From contig NZ_VTFV01000002.1 of assembly GCF_009192745.1 (NCBI RefSeq), forward strand, positions 1,178,001 through 1,242,000: a DNA stretch of 64,000 bases, written 5' to 3'. Origin of the DNA: Arthrobacter citreus. GTDB taxonomy: Bacteria; Actinomycetota; Actinomycetes; Actinomycetales; Micrococcaceae. Position numbers and translations under genes: made by a program. This document shows positions 8,582 through 16,860 of this stretch, one piece after another (position 1 is the stretch's first letter; the number at the start of each line of letters is the position of its first letter). The notes under the pieces were generated by a model. It saw only the letters and a program-made list of their open reading frames with translations. It was not told where the DNA came from and did not search any database.

Positions 8582-9638
8582 GCAGCCTGCTTCGTCCGCT
8601 CCAGCGGGCGTAACCGCAACGGCGCCGGGCACCTGGCCCGGAACAGACCCGCTGGAAGCCGCGAAGACCATCCGCGGTGAACTGGGCGAGCCGCACCTGC
8701 CGTTCCTGGTCGAGCTGCCCGCCCGCGGCGTCGGAGCTGACTCGGTCGGCCGGACCGCCGCCATGCTGGTTGACCTGCCGGTTGACCTGCAGCCGCACGG
8801 CTGGCGCCTGGTCGACCGTCCCGGAATCGACTCGCGGCGCGCTGATTCCCTGCTCTCCCGGGACATCAACACGCTGGCAGACGTGATCGGTGTTGAAGAG
8901 GCCCCGGGCTCCAGGTTGAAGGTTTCCCTGCAGGGACCGCTGTCCCTCGCCGCGGGACTGCACCTGCACAATGGAGAACGCGCCCTGTCCGACGCCGGCG
9001 CACGCCGGGAACTCACTGAGTCGCTGGCGGCCGGCGCCGCAGAGTACGTATCCCGGGTTCAGGCAGTCGCCCGCGGCGCCGCGCTCACCGTGCAGGTCGA
9101 CGAGCCGCTCCTGGACCGGATCCTGGACGGCCGCATTCCCACCGCCAGCGGGTACCGGACCCTGCGCTCGGTCCCGCCGCAGGAGGCTTCGCAGTCCTGG
9201 CACCTGCTGCGTGAATCCCTGCTGGCCGCCGGAGCCGCAGCCGTTGTGCTGAATCTTCCCTCCGCCCGCCACCGCCAGTCCCGCTCCGGCCTGGACCTCG
9301 CGCTGGGTGCAGGCGCAGACGGCGTCGCGGTGCCCCTGGGCCGCCTGGGCGACGGCGACTGGGAGGGTATTGCCGAGGCTGTTGAAGCCGGAAAGCAGAT
9401 CTGGCTAGGGGCGCTGCCCCTGCCCTCGGGAGGGGAACCTCCCCGGCAGGTGACGGCGCTGGTACAGGACATCACGGCAGGATGGACGAGGGTGGGCCTT
9501 CCGGTGGGGGACCTGCCGGCACTGGGCATCATGCCTGCCGGCGACCTCGCGGACCTCACACCGTCGCGCGCCCGCCGCGTGCTTGAACGCCTCACCCAGA
9601 CAGCGTCGGCGCTGGACCAGCTGGCGGCCGAAGGCTAA
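8565..9638 (+). CDS. MetE-like (cobalamin-independent methionine synthase-like) protein without cysteines
   Basis: 357 aa. It matches the actinobacterial Rv3015c-type family annotated as methionine synthase II: LPFLVELPARGVGADSVGRTAAMLVDLPV, QVDEPLLDRIL and C-terminal PAGDLADLTPSRAR. It is roughly half the length of MetE and resembles only its catalytic TIM barrel. The protein contains no cysteine at all, so the Cys ligands of the MetE zinc site are missing and methionine synthase activity is unlikely. Position downstream of mnmA is conserved in actinobacteria. The true substrate is unknown. Confidence 0.75.
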   Translation: MQKEPEQPASSAPAGVTATAPGTWPGTDPLEAAKTIRGELGEPHLPFLVELPARGVGADSVGRTAAMLVDLPVDLQPHGWRLVDRPGIDSRRADSLLSRDINTLADVIGVEEAPGSRLKVSLQGPLSLAAGLHLHNGERALSDAGARRELTESLAAGAAEYVSRVQAVARGAALTVQVDEPLLDRILDGRIPTASGYRTLRSVPPQEASQSWHLLRESLLAAGAAAVVLNLPSARHRQSRSGLDLALGAGADGVAVPLGRLGDGDWEGIAEAVEAGKQIWLGALPLPSGGEPPRQVTALVQDITAGWTRVGLPVGDLPALGIMPAGDLADLTPSRARRVLERLTQTASALDQLAAEG

Positions 9639-9648
9639 ACGGGGCGTA

Positions 9649-10329
9649 CTAGAGCCGGCGCTCCCATTTCTCCGGTTCGGCGTCCGGCGGCAGGACGCCG
9701 TCGAACTCCCGGTACTCGTAGGTGAAACTGCCGTCGTACACAAAAACGGTGCCGAGCTGCCGCTGGCGGACTATGGTCCGGATCCGGAAGTGCCCGGCCG
9801 TTTCATCCCACCACTGCTCGGCGTGGGCATCGGCTCCGGCCAGCACCGGGACCGGTATCCGCAGCCGGCCCAGGAACAGCCGGGTGTGCGGGGAGTGCAT
9901 GTGCAGCCGTCCGTCCTGCGAGACGGAAAGGTCCAGATCCGTGGCGAGGTTGCGGCGTCGTCCAACATAGTCGGTCAGACCGGTTGGAGACGTGAGCGAG
10001 GTGGTGTCCTCGAAAATCCGGTTCCCGCGGTCGAACTCAAAGGTGCGGACCGCAGTGAGCGAAGAGCGCCCGAACGGATCAAGGTGCGCGTAGTTGCTGA
10101 TGGTAAACGGCACGCGGCGGCCAAAGTCAGGGAAGAAGGCATTGGAAACCGGGATGGCGGAGAGCAACGGCCGCAGCACCGGGCGCGGACAGCCGGCGAC
10201 GTCGAAAACGCCGGTGCCAAACCCATACCTGCCCTCATCAGGCTGCAGCGAAAAATAGTCCTGCAGCTGAGGCTGCAGGCGGCCAAACGCGGCGCCGAGC
10301 GCCCGTTGGTAAACGGAGCCATCACTCAT
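9649..10329 (-). CDS. DUF4166 domain protein
   Basis: 226 aa. The sequence fits the DUF4166 family, which has no known function: an N-terminal segment YQRALGAAFGRLQPQLQDYF, a central GFGTGVFDVAGCPR, and C-terminal FVYDGSFTYEYREF. No signal peptide or membrane span. It ends 10 bases from the stop of the MetE-like gene on the opposite strand and starts 47 bases downstream of the DUF58 gene. It has its own leaderless-type promoter, so it need not depend on that operon. Confidence 0.65.
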   Translation of the reverse strand: MSDGSVYQRALGAAFGRLQPQLQDYFSLQPDEGRYGFGTGVFDVAGCPRPVLRPLLSAIPVSNAFFPDFGRRVPFTISNYAHLDPFGRSSLTAVRTFEFDRGNRIFEDTTSLTSPTGLTDYVGRRRNLATDLDLSVSQDGRLHMHSPHTRLFLGRLRIPVPVLAGADAHAEQWWDETAGHFRIRTIVRQRQLGTVFVYDGSFTYEYREFDGVLPPDAEPEKWERRL

Positions 10330-10341
10330 TTACCCAGCCTA
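10330..10341 (-). promoter_or_regulatory. Leaderless-type promoter of the DUF4166 gene (-10 TAGGCT)
   Basis: On the minus strand TAGGCT (10341-10336) is followed by six bases and the ATG at 10329. No ribosome-binding site is visible. Confidence 0.55.
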
Positions 10342-10376
10342 CGCCGCGTGTTCCACGCGCGTCCGGAACCAGCGGG

Positions 10377-11669
10377 TCAGAGACGGCCGGACGCCTTGAG
10401 CCGGATGTACATGTCCGCCAGCTTCGGCGGCAGCTCATGGGGCGGCTCATCGACGACCTCCGCACCCATGGACTTGAGCTGGGCCGTCACTGCCGCGCGG
10501 TCCAGCAGGGCCCTTTCAGCTGCCGCAGCGCGGAACACCGCCGAGGCTGATGACCGCTCCGCCCGAAGCTCATCCAATGCCGGATCCCGGACCGAGGCCA
10601 CTACCACCACGTGCTTGGCGAGCAGGGCCGGAAGCACCGGGAGCAGGCCCTCTTCCACCGCGCCGGCGTCCAGCGAAGTGATCAGGACCACCAGTGAGCG
10701 CCGGGAAGACACCGAGGCAACGACGCCGGGAAGCAGGGAAAAGTCCGCTTCGATAAGTTCCGCATCCAGCGGCGCCATGGCTCCGGCGAGACGGTTCAGC
10801 AGGTTTGCCTTGGCTGCTGAATCGACTCGGGCCCTGACACGGCGGTCAAACGCGGCGAAGTCCACCCGGTCCCCGCCGCCCTGCGCCAGCATGCCCAGCA
10901 GCAGGGCCGCTTCGATTCCGGTGTCCAGCCGGGGTTCGTCCAGGATCCGCGCTGCAGCAGTGCGGGACGTATCCAGCAGCAGGATGACCCTGCGGTCCCG
11001 TTCCGGCCGCCAGGTGCGCACTACGGTGTCCCGTCGCCGCGCCGTCGCCCGCCAGTCGATCGAACGGACATCGTCACCGCGGACATAGTCGCGCAGTGAA
11101 TCGAACTCGGTGCCTGCACCGCGCAGCTGCACCGAGGCATTGCCGTCGATTTCGCGCAGCCTGCGCAGCTTTGCCGGGAGGTGCCGCTTGGAGCGGAACG
11201 GCGGCAGGACGCGCAGGGTGCCCGGATAGGCGATGGTGCGCTGCCGGGCGGCCAGGCCCAGCGGTCCGAAGGAGCGGATGGTTACCGACGCCGTGTGCAG
11301 GTCGCCCCTGCGTTCAGGCCGCAGGGTACCCGCGGCCCGGCGTGCTTCCCCGGCAGGGACCGTGACCCGGCGTTCCGGACGCAGCTGGCCCGCCGAGGGC
11401 TGCCAGGCGTCCCGGACGACGGCGCGCAGCGTCCGGCCGGATTCGTTGCGGACCACCAGGGCTGCCGGCACATCCTCATCCAGCCGGGCGCTTTCGGGCA
11501 GTTCGCGCTCCAGCCGGGCCTTCAGCGGCGGTGCGGCCAGGGCAAGATCCGCGGCGGCAGCCGCTGCTGCCAGGGCCAGCCAGGCCAGGATCGTGCCGGT
11601 GCCGGGGAAGAGCACGACGGCGACTGCGCCCAGCGCAGCCAGGATGACCAGGCGGTGGGAGACGGACAT
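10377..11669 (-). CDS. DUF58 domain membrane protein with vWA-like region
   Basis: 430 aa. Two hydrophobic N-terminal segments (VILAALGAVAVVLFPG, ILAWLALAAAAAAA) precede the DUF58 core FDSLRDYVRGDDVRSIDWRA and a vWA-like segment VILLLDTSRTAAA, whose DxSxS-type metal motif is kept only in part (DTSRT). DUF58 proteins are encoded next to MoxR AAA+ ATPases and are thought to act with them in assembling envelope or enzyme complexes; the clients here are unknown. It starts 3 bases after the moxR stop and is the last gene of the operon 15921-10377. Confidence 0.88.
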   Translation of the reverse strand: MSVSHRLVILAALGAVAVVLFPGTGTILAWLALAAAAAAADLALAAPPLKARLERELPESARLDEDVPAALVVRNESGRTLRAVVRDAWQPSAGQLRPERRVTVPAGEARRAAGTLRPERRGDLHTASVTIRSFGPLGLAARQRTIAYPGTLRVLPPFRSKRHLPAKLRRLREIDGNASVQLRGAGTEFDSLRDYVRGDDVRSIDWRATARRRDTVVRTWRPERDRRVILLLDTSRTAAARILDEPRLDTGIEAALLLGMLAQGGGDRVDFAAFDRRVRARVDSAAKANLLNRLAGAMAPLDAELIEADFSLLPGVVASVSSRRSLVVLITSLDAGAVEEGLLPVLPALLAKHVVVVASVRDPALDELRAERSSASAVFRAAAAERALLDRAAVTAQLKSMGAEVVDEPPHELPPKLADMYIRLKASGRL

Positions 11670-11672
11670 GGG

Positions 11673-12695
11673 CTAGCGGGGAACCGGAACGGTGGCCAGG
11701 ATGCTGCCCAGCACGTCGTCCACGCTGACACCGTCCATCTGGGCTTCGGGACGCAGGGCAACGCGGTGGCGCAGGGCGGGCAGCGTCAGCGCCTTTACGT
11801 CGTCCGGCGTTATGAATGTCCGGCCGGACAGCCAGGCCCAGGCCCGTGCGGTGTTCAGCAGGGCCGTGGCGCCGCGGGGTGAAACGCCTAGCTGGAACGA
11901 CGGCGCCGAGCGGGTGGCGCGGACCAGGTCCACGATGTAACCCAGCACCTCCGGGGAGGCGTCCACCCTGGCCACTGATTCGCGTGCTGCCCGGAGGTCC
12001 TGCTCGCCGGCCACCGGACGAACCCCGGCTGCGGTCAGGTTGCGCGGATCGAAGCCGCTGCCGTGCCGGCGGATGACTTCAATCTCGTCTTCCCTGGAGG
12101 GAAGATCGAGTGTCATCTTCAGGAGGAAACGGTCCAGCTGGGCCTCCGGCAGGGGATAGGTGCCCTCGTATTCGACCGGGTTCTGGGTTGCGGCTACGAG
12201 GAACGGATCCGGGAGCTGCCGGGAGACGCCGTCGACCGTGACCTGGCGTTCCTCCATGGCTTCGAGCAGGGAGGCCTGCGTCTTGGGAGGAGTCCGGTTG
12301 ATTTCATCGGCCAGCAGGATGCTGGTGAAGACCGGGCCCTCGCGGAAGCTGAACTCCGACGTCCGTCCGTCATAGATCAGCGAACCCGTCACGTCGCCGG
12401 GCATAAGATCCGGGGTGAACTGCACCCGCTTGGTGTCCAGGGACAGTGCCGCGGCCAGGGTCCGGACCAACAGCGTCTTCGCTACGCCCGGAACGCCTTC
12501 GAGCAGTACGTGCCCGCGTGCAAGCAGGGCGATGATGAGGCCGGTCACCGCGGCATCCTGCCCAACCACGGCCTTTGCCACTTCCTGGCGGACGCTGTGC
12601 AGCGCGTGCCGTGCGCTTTCTCCGGCATCCGCCGCATTGGTCTGGACGCTGCCCGCCCCGGCGGGGCCGGACACCGAAGGGTAGTGCTGGGTCAT
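11673..12695 (-). CDS. MoxR-family AAA+ ATPase
   Basis: 340 aa. Walker A is in HVLLEGVPGVAKTLLVR, Walker B in SILLADEINRTPPKTQASLLEAMEE, and sensor 1 in FLVAATQNPVEYEGTYPLPEAQLDRFL, all hallmark MoxR sequences. MoxR ATPases act as chaperones with vWA/DUF58 partners, and the DUF58 gene is directly downstream. The ATG overlaps the stop of the DUF4350 gene by 4 bases, indicating translational coupling. Confidence 0.95.
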   Translation of the reverse strand: MTQHYPSVSGPAGAGSVQTNAADAGESARHALHSVRQEVAKAVVGQDAAVTGLIIALLARGHVLLEGVPGVAKTLLVRTLAAALSLDTKRVQFTPDLMPGDVTGSLIYDGRTSEFSFREGPVFTSILLADEINRTPPKTQASLLEAMEERQVTVDGVSRQLPDPFLVAATQNPVEYEGTYPLPEAQLDRFLLKMTLDLPSREDEIEVIRRHGSGFDPRNLTAAGVRPVAGEQDLRAARESVARVDASPEVLGYIVDLVRATRSAPSFQLGVSPRGATALLNTARAWAWLSGRTFITPDDVKALTLPALRHRVALRPEAQMDGVSVDDVLGSILATVPVPR

Positions 12696-13912
12696 GGTTC
12701 GGTTATCTCTTCCTCTAGGTGCAGCAGTTCCTGTGACCAGGCCACCAGGTCGCTGTCATTTCCAGGTGTGTGCCGATTGAGCAATGAATCAATTTCCACT
12801 GCGGAGCGTCCCGTGCTGCGCGCTGCTGCCTGTACTACGTCGGCGGCAGTGCTGCCGGGACCCAGCCGGAGGCGGGCGGCCAGGCGCACCATGGTGCCGG
12901 CCCGGAGATTGTCCGCAGCCCGGTCCAGCGCCCTGCTGTCCTGGTACAGCCGGGCACGCCCCTCGGCGGTTTCGGCAGCACGGACAACTACGGGCATGGG
13001 CTCCATGGCCAGCGGGCCGAGCCTGCGGCCGCGCCAGAACGCTGCCAGCGCAGCCACCACCAGCGTCCACACAAGCAGCGGATTCACCCAGTCCGGCAGG
13101 AGGCTGAAGGGGTTCGCCGGTGCTTCGCCGGCTGGAATATCCGCAGGAACGGGCAGGTACCAGACCAGCGTGTCAGCACTGCCAAGGGACCACAGCGCCA
13201 GGGCAGCGTTTCCGTTCCCGGCAATGCTCTCGTTAGCGAGCAGCCCGGTATATCCCAGCACGGCAGCGGATCCGTCGGCGGATTGGGCGAACAGCCCGGC
13301 AGCTGGTTCGCCGCTGCCGGTCACCGTAAAGCAGGTGAGGGGACCGCGGTACGCAAGGCCGCCGGCAGTAACCGAACCGGCGGCCTCACCAGCTGGGGCC
13401 TTGCAGCCGGCGCCTTCGACGCTGCCTGCGTCGATGACTTCCTGCGGCACAAGGCCAGCCTGGGAGATGTCCGGGGCCAAGGCCCGCAGCTGCGCGAAGG
13501 TGGGCTCGACCAGGATTTTCTTTTGGGCCGCGGACCCAAGTTCACTGAGCTGCGGACCGGAGAGATACTCGTTGGGATCAAAGAGCATCAGGGCAGCGCC
13601 GCCTTCTCCGAGCAGGTCAAGGGCTTGGGCATAGTCCCCTGCCTCCACCACGTCCACGCCCTGCGCCTGCAGGACACGGACCGCTGCCTGGGCGCCTTCC
13701 GGGGCCGGGTTTGAGGCGGAAAGCCTCGTCCGGTCTGCGCCTGACGCGGTGAGCAGGCTCAGGACGACGCCGCCGATGAGGACAAGCGAAAGAATGATCC
13801 ACAGGCGCCAGGCGCGCAGCCGGCTCCGAAGGACGGAGGAGGCGGCGGCCGATCCTGCGCTGGTCTGATCCATGTCTCCCGGCTGTGCCTGCGGGGGAGC
13901 AGCGGCGCTCAC
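12692..13912 (-). CDS. DUF4350 domain membrane protein
   Basis: 406 aa. One N-terminal membrane segment (WIILSLVLIGGVVLSLLTA) is followed by an extracytoplasmic domain of the DUF4350 type (GAQAAVRVLQAQGVDVVEAGDYAQALDLLGEGGAALMLFDP), a second membrane span (NPLLVWTLVVAALAAFWRGRRLG), and a cytoplasmic helical tail. Family function is unknown; it regularly accompanies MoxR and DUF58. The stop overlaps the moxR start and its start overlaps the DUF4129 stop, each by 4 bases. Confidence 0.82.
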   Translation of the reverse strand: MSAAAPPQAQPGDMDQTSAGSAAASSVLRSRLRAWRLWIILSLVLIGGVVLSLLTASGADRTRLSASNPAPEGAQAAVRVLQAQGVDVVEAGDYAQALDLLGEGGAALMLFDPNEYLSGPQLSELGSAAQKKILVEPTFAQLRALAPDISQAGLVPQEVIDAGSVEGAGCKAPAGEAAGSVTAGGLAYRGPLTCFTVTGSGEPAAGLFAQSADGSAAVLGYTGLLANESIAGNGNAALALWSLGSADTLVWYLPVPADIPAGEAPANPFSLLPDWVNPLLVWTLVVAALAAFWRGRRLGPLAMEPMPVVVRAAETAEGRARLYQDSRALDRAADNLRAGTMVRLAARLRLGPGSTAADVVQAAARSTGRSAVEIDSLLNRHTPGNDSDLVAWSQELLHLEEEITEP

Positions 13913-14589
13913 TTCGGCACCGCCAGCGAGGGCAGCGCTGCAGCGCCTGCTGCCGCTGGCTGGGAGCGCAGCAGCCCGGCATCCAAGTCGGCAGCACGCC
14001 GTGCGTCGGCCTCCGCCGCCCGGCTGCCGCCGTAGCGGATCTCGTCAAAGCGCTGGCTGAGCCACAGGATCTCCTGCGCCGCGGCAGGGAAAACGGCGGA
14101 CAGGGCTGCACCGGCCTCGTGGGCCGTGCGGCCGGGACGCGGTTCGAGGATGACCCGTTCCTCTGCCGTGCGCAGGATCGCCCGCAGCCGTTCGGTCAAG
14201 GCAGTGTCCCAGTCCCCGGCCTTTGCGGCTTCCTCGGCGAGCGAGCGGTGGGAGGAAGCATCCTGGTCCGGGCCGGTTTCGTCGAACAAGCCGGCAGGCT
14301 TCTTCCGGGCGTTCAGCCGCGGGCGGACCACCAGGACGGCAAGGGCCAGGAATACCAGGGCCCCGAGGGCCAGCAGGAGGATGCCGGCGGGGGCACCAAC
14401 CCCCTGGATGCCGGAAAGGAGCTCGTCCAGGAACTCCAGGATCCTGGCCACTGCCCGTTCCGCCAGGCTCGGCTGGGCGTCCTGGTACTCGGCTTTCGAA
14501 AGCTCGTCCTGCAGCCAGCCGCGGGCCTGGTCGGCGTCGGGCTCCACCGGCACCTCACGGAGCGGGGGAGCGAAGATCGCTGTCCTCAT
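13909..14589 (-). CDS. DUF4129 domain membrane protein
   Basis: 226 aa. A single central membrane span (ILLLALGALVFLALAVLVVRP) and a C-terminal DUF4129 domain (ERLRAILRTAEERVILEPRPGRTAHEAG ... LSQRFDEIRYGG). In archaeal and bacterial proteins this domain often sits next to transglutaminase-like and MoxR/DUF58 modules. Function unknown. It begins 6 bases after the stop of the upstream membrane-protein gene, so it belongs to the same transcript. Confidence 0.8.
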   Translation of the reverse strand: MRTAIFAPPLREVPVEPDADQARGWLQDELSKAEYQDAQPSLAERAVARILEFLDELLSGIQGVGAPAGILLLALGALVFLALAVLVVRPRLNARKKPAGLFDETGPDQDASSHRSLAEEAAKAGDWDTALTERLRAILRTAEERVILEPRPGRTAHEAGAALSAVFPAAAQEILWLSQRFDEIRYGGSRAAEADARRAADLDAGLLRSQPAAAGAAALPSLAVPK

Positions 14590-14595
14590 GCAGCC

Positions 14596-15921
14596 CTAGG
14601 CAGTACCGGTGTACGGGCCCTGGGGCCATTGTCCGGAGCCGGCCGCAGGCAGGTTCCGGCCGGGTACGAAATCCGGTCCGGAGGCTGCCGCGATTTCCTG
14701 GTCCTTCATCAGCGTCACATCGAACCCTTCCCGCCGCATCCGCAGGTCGATGTAGAGCAGCGACGTCACGGCCGCCTGGAAGGCGTAGCCGATTGCCCCG
14801 AAGAAGGCTGAGACCGCGGTGGTAAGGATCAGCACGGGGAGTATGGCGGAAAGGTCGTCCGCGCCCGCTTCTGCCGTGCCGAAGGAGGCAAAGAGGGTGA
14901 TCAGCATCGTAATGGGAGTGCTGATCACCGAAACGATGATCGAGACGATCACGCTGGTTAGCAGCAGGATCCCGAAGGTGCGCCACCAGTTCCGCCGGGT
15001 GAGGGTCCAGGAACGGGCAATCGCGGCAAAGACCCCGCGGGGCTCGGCCACCAGGGCAGCAGGTGCCAGTGCCAGCTTCACGGAGAGCCACGCGAAAACG
15101 GCGACCACGGCCAGGACGCCAACCACCGTCAGGAATATCCCCAGGGGGCCCAGGAATTCGATGACCAGCACCAGGACGAAGATGAAGGCGACCATGCCTG
15201 CGGCGGCAGCGGCGAAGAGCAGCAACCCCAGCCCGGTCAGCCGGAGCATGGATCCCTTGGCCAGGCGCCAGGTCTGGCCAAAACCGGTCTTGAGGTTCAG
15301 GATGGCCCGGGCAACGGGAATGACCAGCAGTCCCTGCATCAGCAGGATCCCTATGGCGGAGACGATCGTCAGGGCCGTCCCACCGGTGAGGGCCGTGGTG
15401 CCCAGGGAGATGGCCTGCTCATCGGTCAGTTCCGACTCCAGGCCAATATCGCTGATGGGCGCCAGCAGCGACTGTCCAAAGATGACAGTGAGAACCGAGA
15501 TGACGGCTTGAATGAGCACCGCGATGCCGAAGGTGGCCGCGGGGTTGCGCCGGCAGGCCTGGAAGGCTCCATCCATGATTTCGCCCAGTCCGAGGGGCCG
15601 CAGCGGGATGACACCGGGCTTTGGCGGGGCGCTGTACTGGCCGGGAGGGTACGGGCCCTGCGGATAGCCGCCGGGGGCACCAGCTCCGTAGGGATTGGAG
15701 CCGTAGGGACTGGACCAGCCCGGAGGGGCCGTCTGTCCATAGGGTGGAAGGGACTGGCCGGGCTGGTCCTGTCCCCACTGCGGCTGCTGTCCCCACTGTG
15801 GCTGCTGCCCCCATTGGGGCTGCTGGGCCCACGGTGCCTGGGGAGGCGGGGAAGGCTCGGACCCGGATCCGGGGCGGGATACGCCCCCGGGTTCTGGTTC
15901 GTTGTGATTGTCCTGACTCAT
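14596..15921 (-). CDS. Polytopic membrane protein with Pro/Gln/Tyr-rich N-terminus (GPDPase-membrane-domain-like)
   Basis: 441 aa. About 115 residues are low complexity, rich in P, Q, G, W and Y, with PQWGQQ repeated in tandem. The remainder has about six membrane spans and begins GVIPLRPLGLGEIMDGAFQACRRNP, a signature of the family annotated as glycerophosphoryl diester phosphodiesterase membrane domain. No catalytic GDPD domain is present, so enzymatic function is not implied. It is the first gene of the five-gene minus-strand operon with DUF4129, DUF4350, moxR and DUF58, divergent from mtrA. Confidence 0.75.
   Translation of the reverse strand: MSQDNHNEPEPGGVSRPGSGSEPSPPPQAPWAQQPQWGQQPQWGQQPQWGQDQPGQSLPPYGQTAPPGWSSPYGSNPYGAGAPGGYPQGPYPPGQYSAPPKPGVIPLRPLGLGEIMDGAFQACRRNPAATFGIAVLIQAVISVLTVIFGQSLLAPISDIGLESELTDEQAISLGTTALTGGTALTIVSAIGILLMQGLLVIPVARAILNLKTGFGQTWRLAKGSMLRLTGLGLLLFAAAAAGMVAFIFVLVLVIEFLGPLGIFLTVVGVLAVVAVFAWLSVKLALAPAALVAEPRGVFAAIARSWTLTRRNWWRTFGILLLTSVIVSIIVSVISTPITMLITLFASFGTAEAGADDLSAILPVLILTTAVSAFFGAIGYAFQAAVTSLLYIDLRMRREGFDVTLMKDQEIAAASGPDFVPGRNLPAAGSGQWPQGPYTGTA
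15769..15829 (-). repeat. 18-bp tandem repeat encoding PQWGQQ
   Basis: Three successive 18-base units with a few substitutions encode the PQWGQQ/D repeats in the N-terminal tail of the membrane protein. The unit is a multiple of three, so copy-number changes would keep the frame. Confidence 0.8.
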
Positions 15922-15968
15922 CGTTGCGCCCCGCCTCTTAGGTCCTCAGTCTCATTTCTCCTAGTCCG

Positions 15969-15974
15969 ACTATA
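15969..15974 (-). promoter_or_regulatory. Candidate -10 (TATAGT) for the MoxR/DUF58 operon
   Basis: TATAGT on the minus strand lies about 48 bases before the ATG at 15921. It is a good match to the actinobacterial -10 consensus; the -35 is unclear. The rest of the 257-base divergent gap to mtrA (15922-16178) contains the TAGGGATRA tandem listed separately. Confidence 0.4.
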
Positions 15975-16026
15975 GTTTCTGGACGCCCCGACCGGGACCC
16001 GGCGGGCCGTGGCAAAAATATGCCGT

Positions 16027-16044
16027 TAGGGATGATAGGGATAA
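16027..16044 (+). promoter_or_regulatory. Tandem TAGGGATRA repeat upstream of mtrA
   Basis: TAGGGATGA (16027-16035) is followed immediately by TAGGGATAA (16036-16044), a 9-bp direct repeat about 135 bases before mtrA. It could contain overlapping -10 hexamers or a regulator site; I cannot assign it. Confidence 0.35.
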
Positions 16045-16178
16045 CATGGGCTATTCCGGCATGCCTTTGTATTGTGACTGCCGCATGTCCGGTGAGAGCG
16101 CACGTAATGGCGTGGGCGCCGAACAGCCCAGGACGTCGAATGCCCTGGCGGGCGGGAAGTAACGGGGAACAGGAAAGC

Positions 16179-16856
16179 ATGAAGGCACGGATACTGGTCG
16201 TAGACGACGACGAAGCGCTGGCCGAAATGATCGGCATTGTTCTTCGCAACGACGGGTTCGACCCCGTTTTCTGTGCCGACGGGGCCCAGGCGCTGGAGGT
16301 GTTCCGCAGCTCCAAGCCGGATCTTGTCCTCCTGGACCTCATGCTCCCGGGCATGGACGGCATCGAAGTGTGCCGGCAGGTTCGGGCCGAGTCAGATGTT
16401 CCAATCGTGATGCTCACCGCCAAGTCCGACACCGCCGACGTCGTCCGGGGCCTTGAATCCGGCGCAGACGATTACGTTCCCAAGCCGTTTAAGCCTGCCG
16501 AGCTGGTGGCACGCGTCCGTGCCCGGCTGCGCCCGGTTGATTCAAAGGCACCGGAGACGCTGTCCATCGGGGAAATCTCCATCGATGTAGCCGGCCACTC
16601 CGTATCCCGGGGCAGCGAGCGTATCGCACTCACGCCCCTGGAATTTGACCTCCTGGTGGCACTGGCCCGAAAGCCCTGGCAGGTCTTCACCCGGGAAATG
16701 CTGCTCGAACAGGTTTGGGGCTACCGCCACGCAGCAGACACCCGGCTGGTGAACGTGCACGTCCAGCGGCTGAGGTCCAAGATTGAGCGGGACCCCGAAG
16801 CGCCCGAAATTGTCCTGACGGTCCGCGGTGTCGGTTACAAAGCCGGCCAAAACTAG
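16179..16856 (+). CDS. mtrA: Two-component response regulator MtrA
   Basis: 225 aa, OmpR/PhoB class. The receiver domain has the acidic cluster VVDDDE, the phospho-acceptor Asp53 (LLDLMLPGMDG) and the KPFKPAEL lysine. The C-terminal winged helix ends VNVHVQRLRSKIE ... LTVRGVGYKAGQ. MtrA controls cell-wall hydrolases, division and osmotic response in actinobacteria. The ATG at 16179 is chosen because the receiver domain begins here; the longer upstream frame has no homology. AGGAAAG sits directly before the start. mtrB follows after 4 bases and lpqB after that, the conserved three-gene order. Confidence 0.97.
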   Translation: MKARILVVDDDEALAEMIGIVLRNDGFDPVFCADGAQALEVFRSSKPDLVLLDLMLPGMDGIEVCRQVRAESDVPIVMLTAKSDTADVVRGLESGADDYVPKPFKPAELVARVRARLRPVDSKAPETLSIGEISIDVAGHSVSRGSERIALTPLEFDLLVALARKPWQVFTREMLLEQVWGYRHAADTRLVNVHVQRLRSKIERDPEAPEIVLTVRGVGYKAGQN

Positions 16857-16860
16857 GTCC

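Noticed and set aside
9583-11088. 501-codon plus-strand frame opposite DUF4166 and DUF58
   Set aside because: Shadow of the minus-strand operon; Ser/Arg/Ala-rich without motifs.
12063-13634. 523-codon plus-strand frame opposite moxR and DUF4350
   Set aside because: Shadow frame; the minus-strand proteins have clear families.
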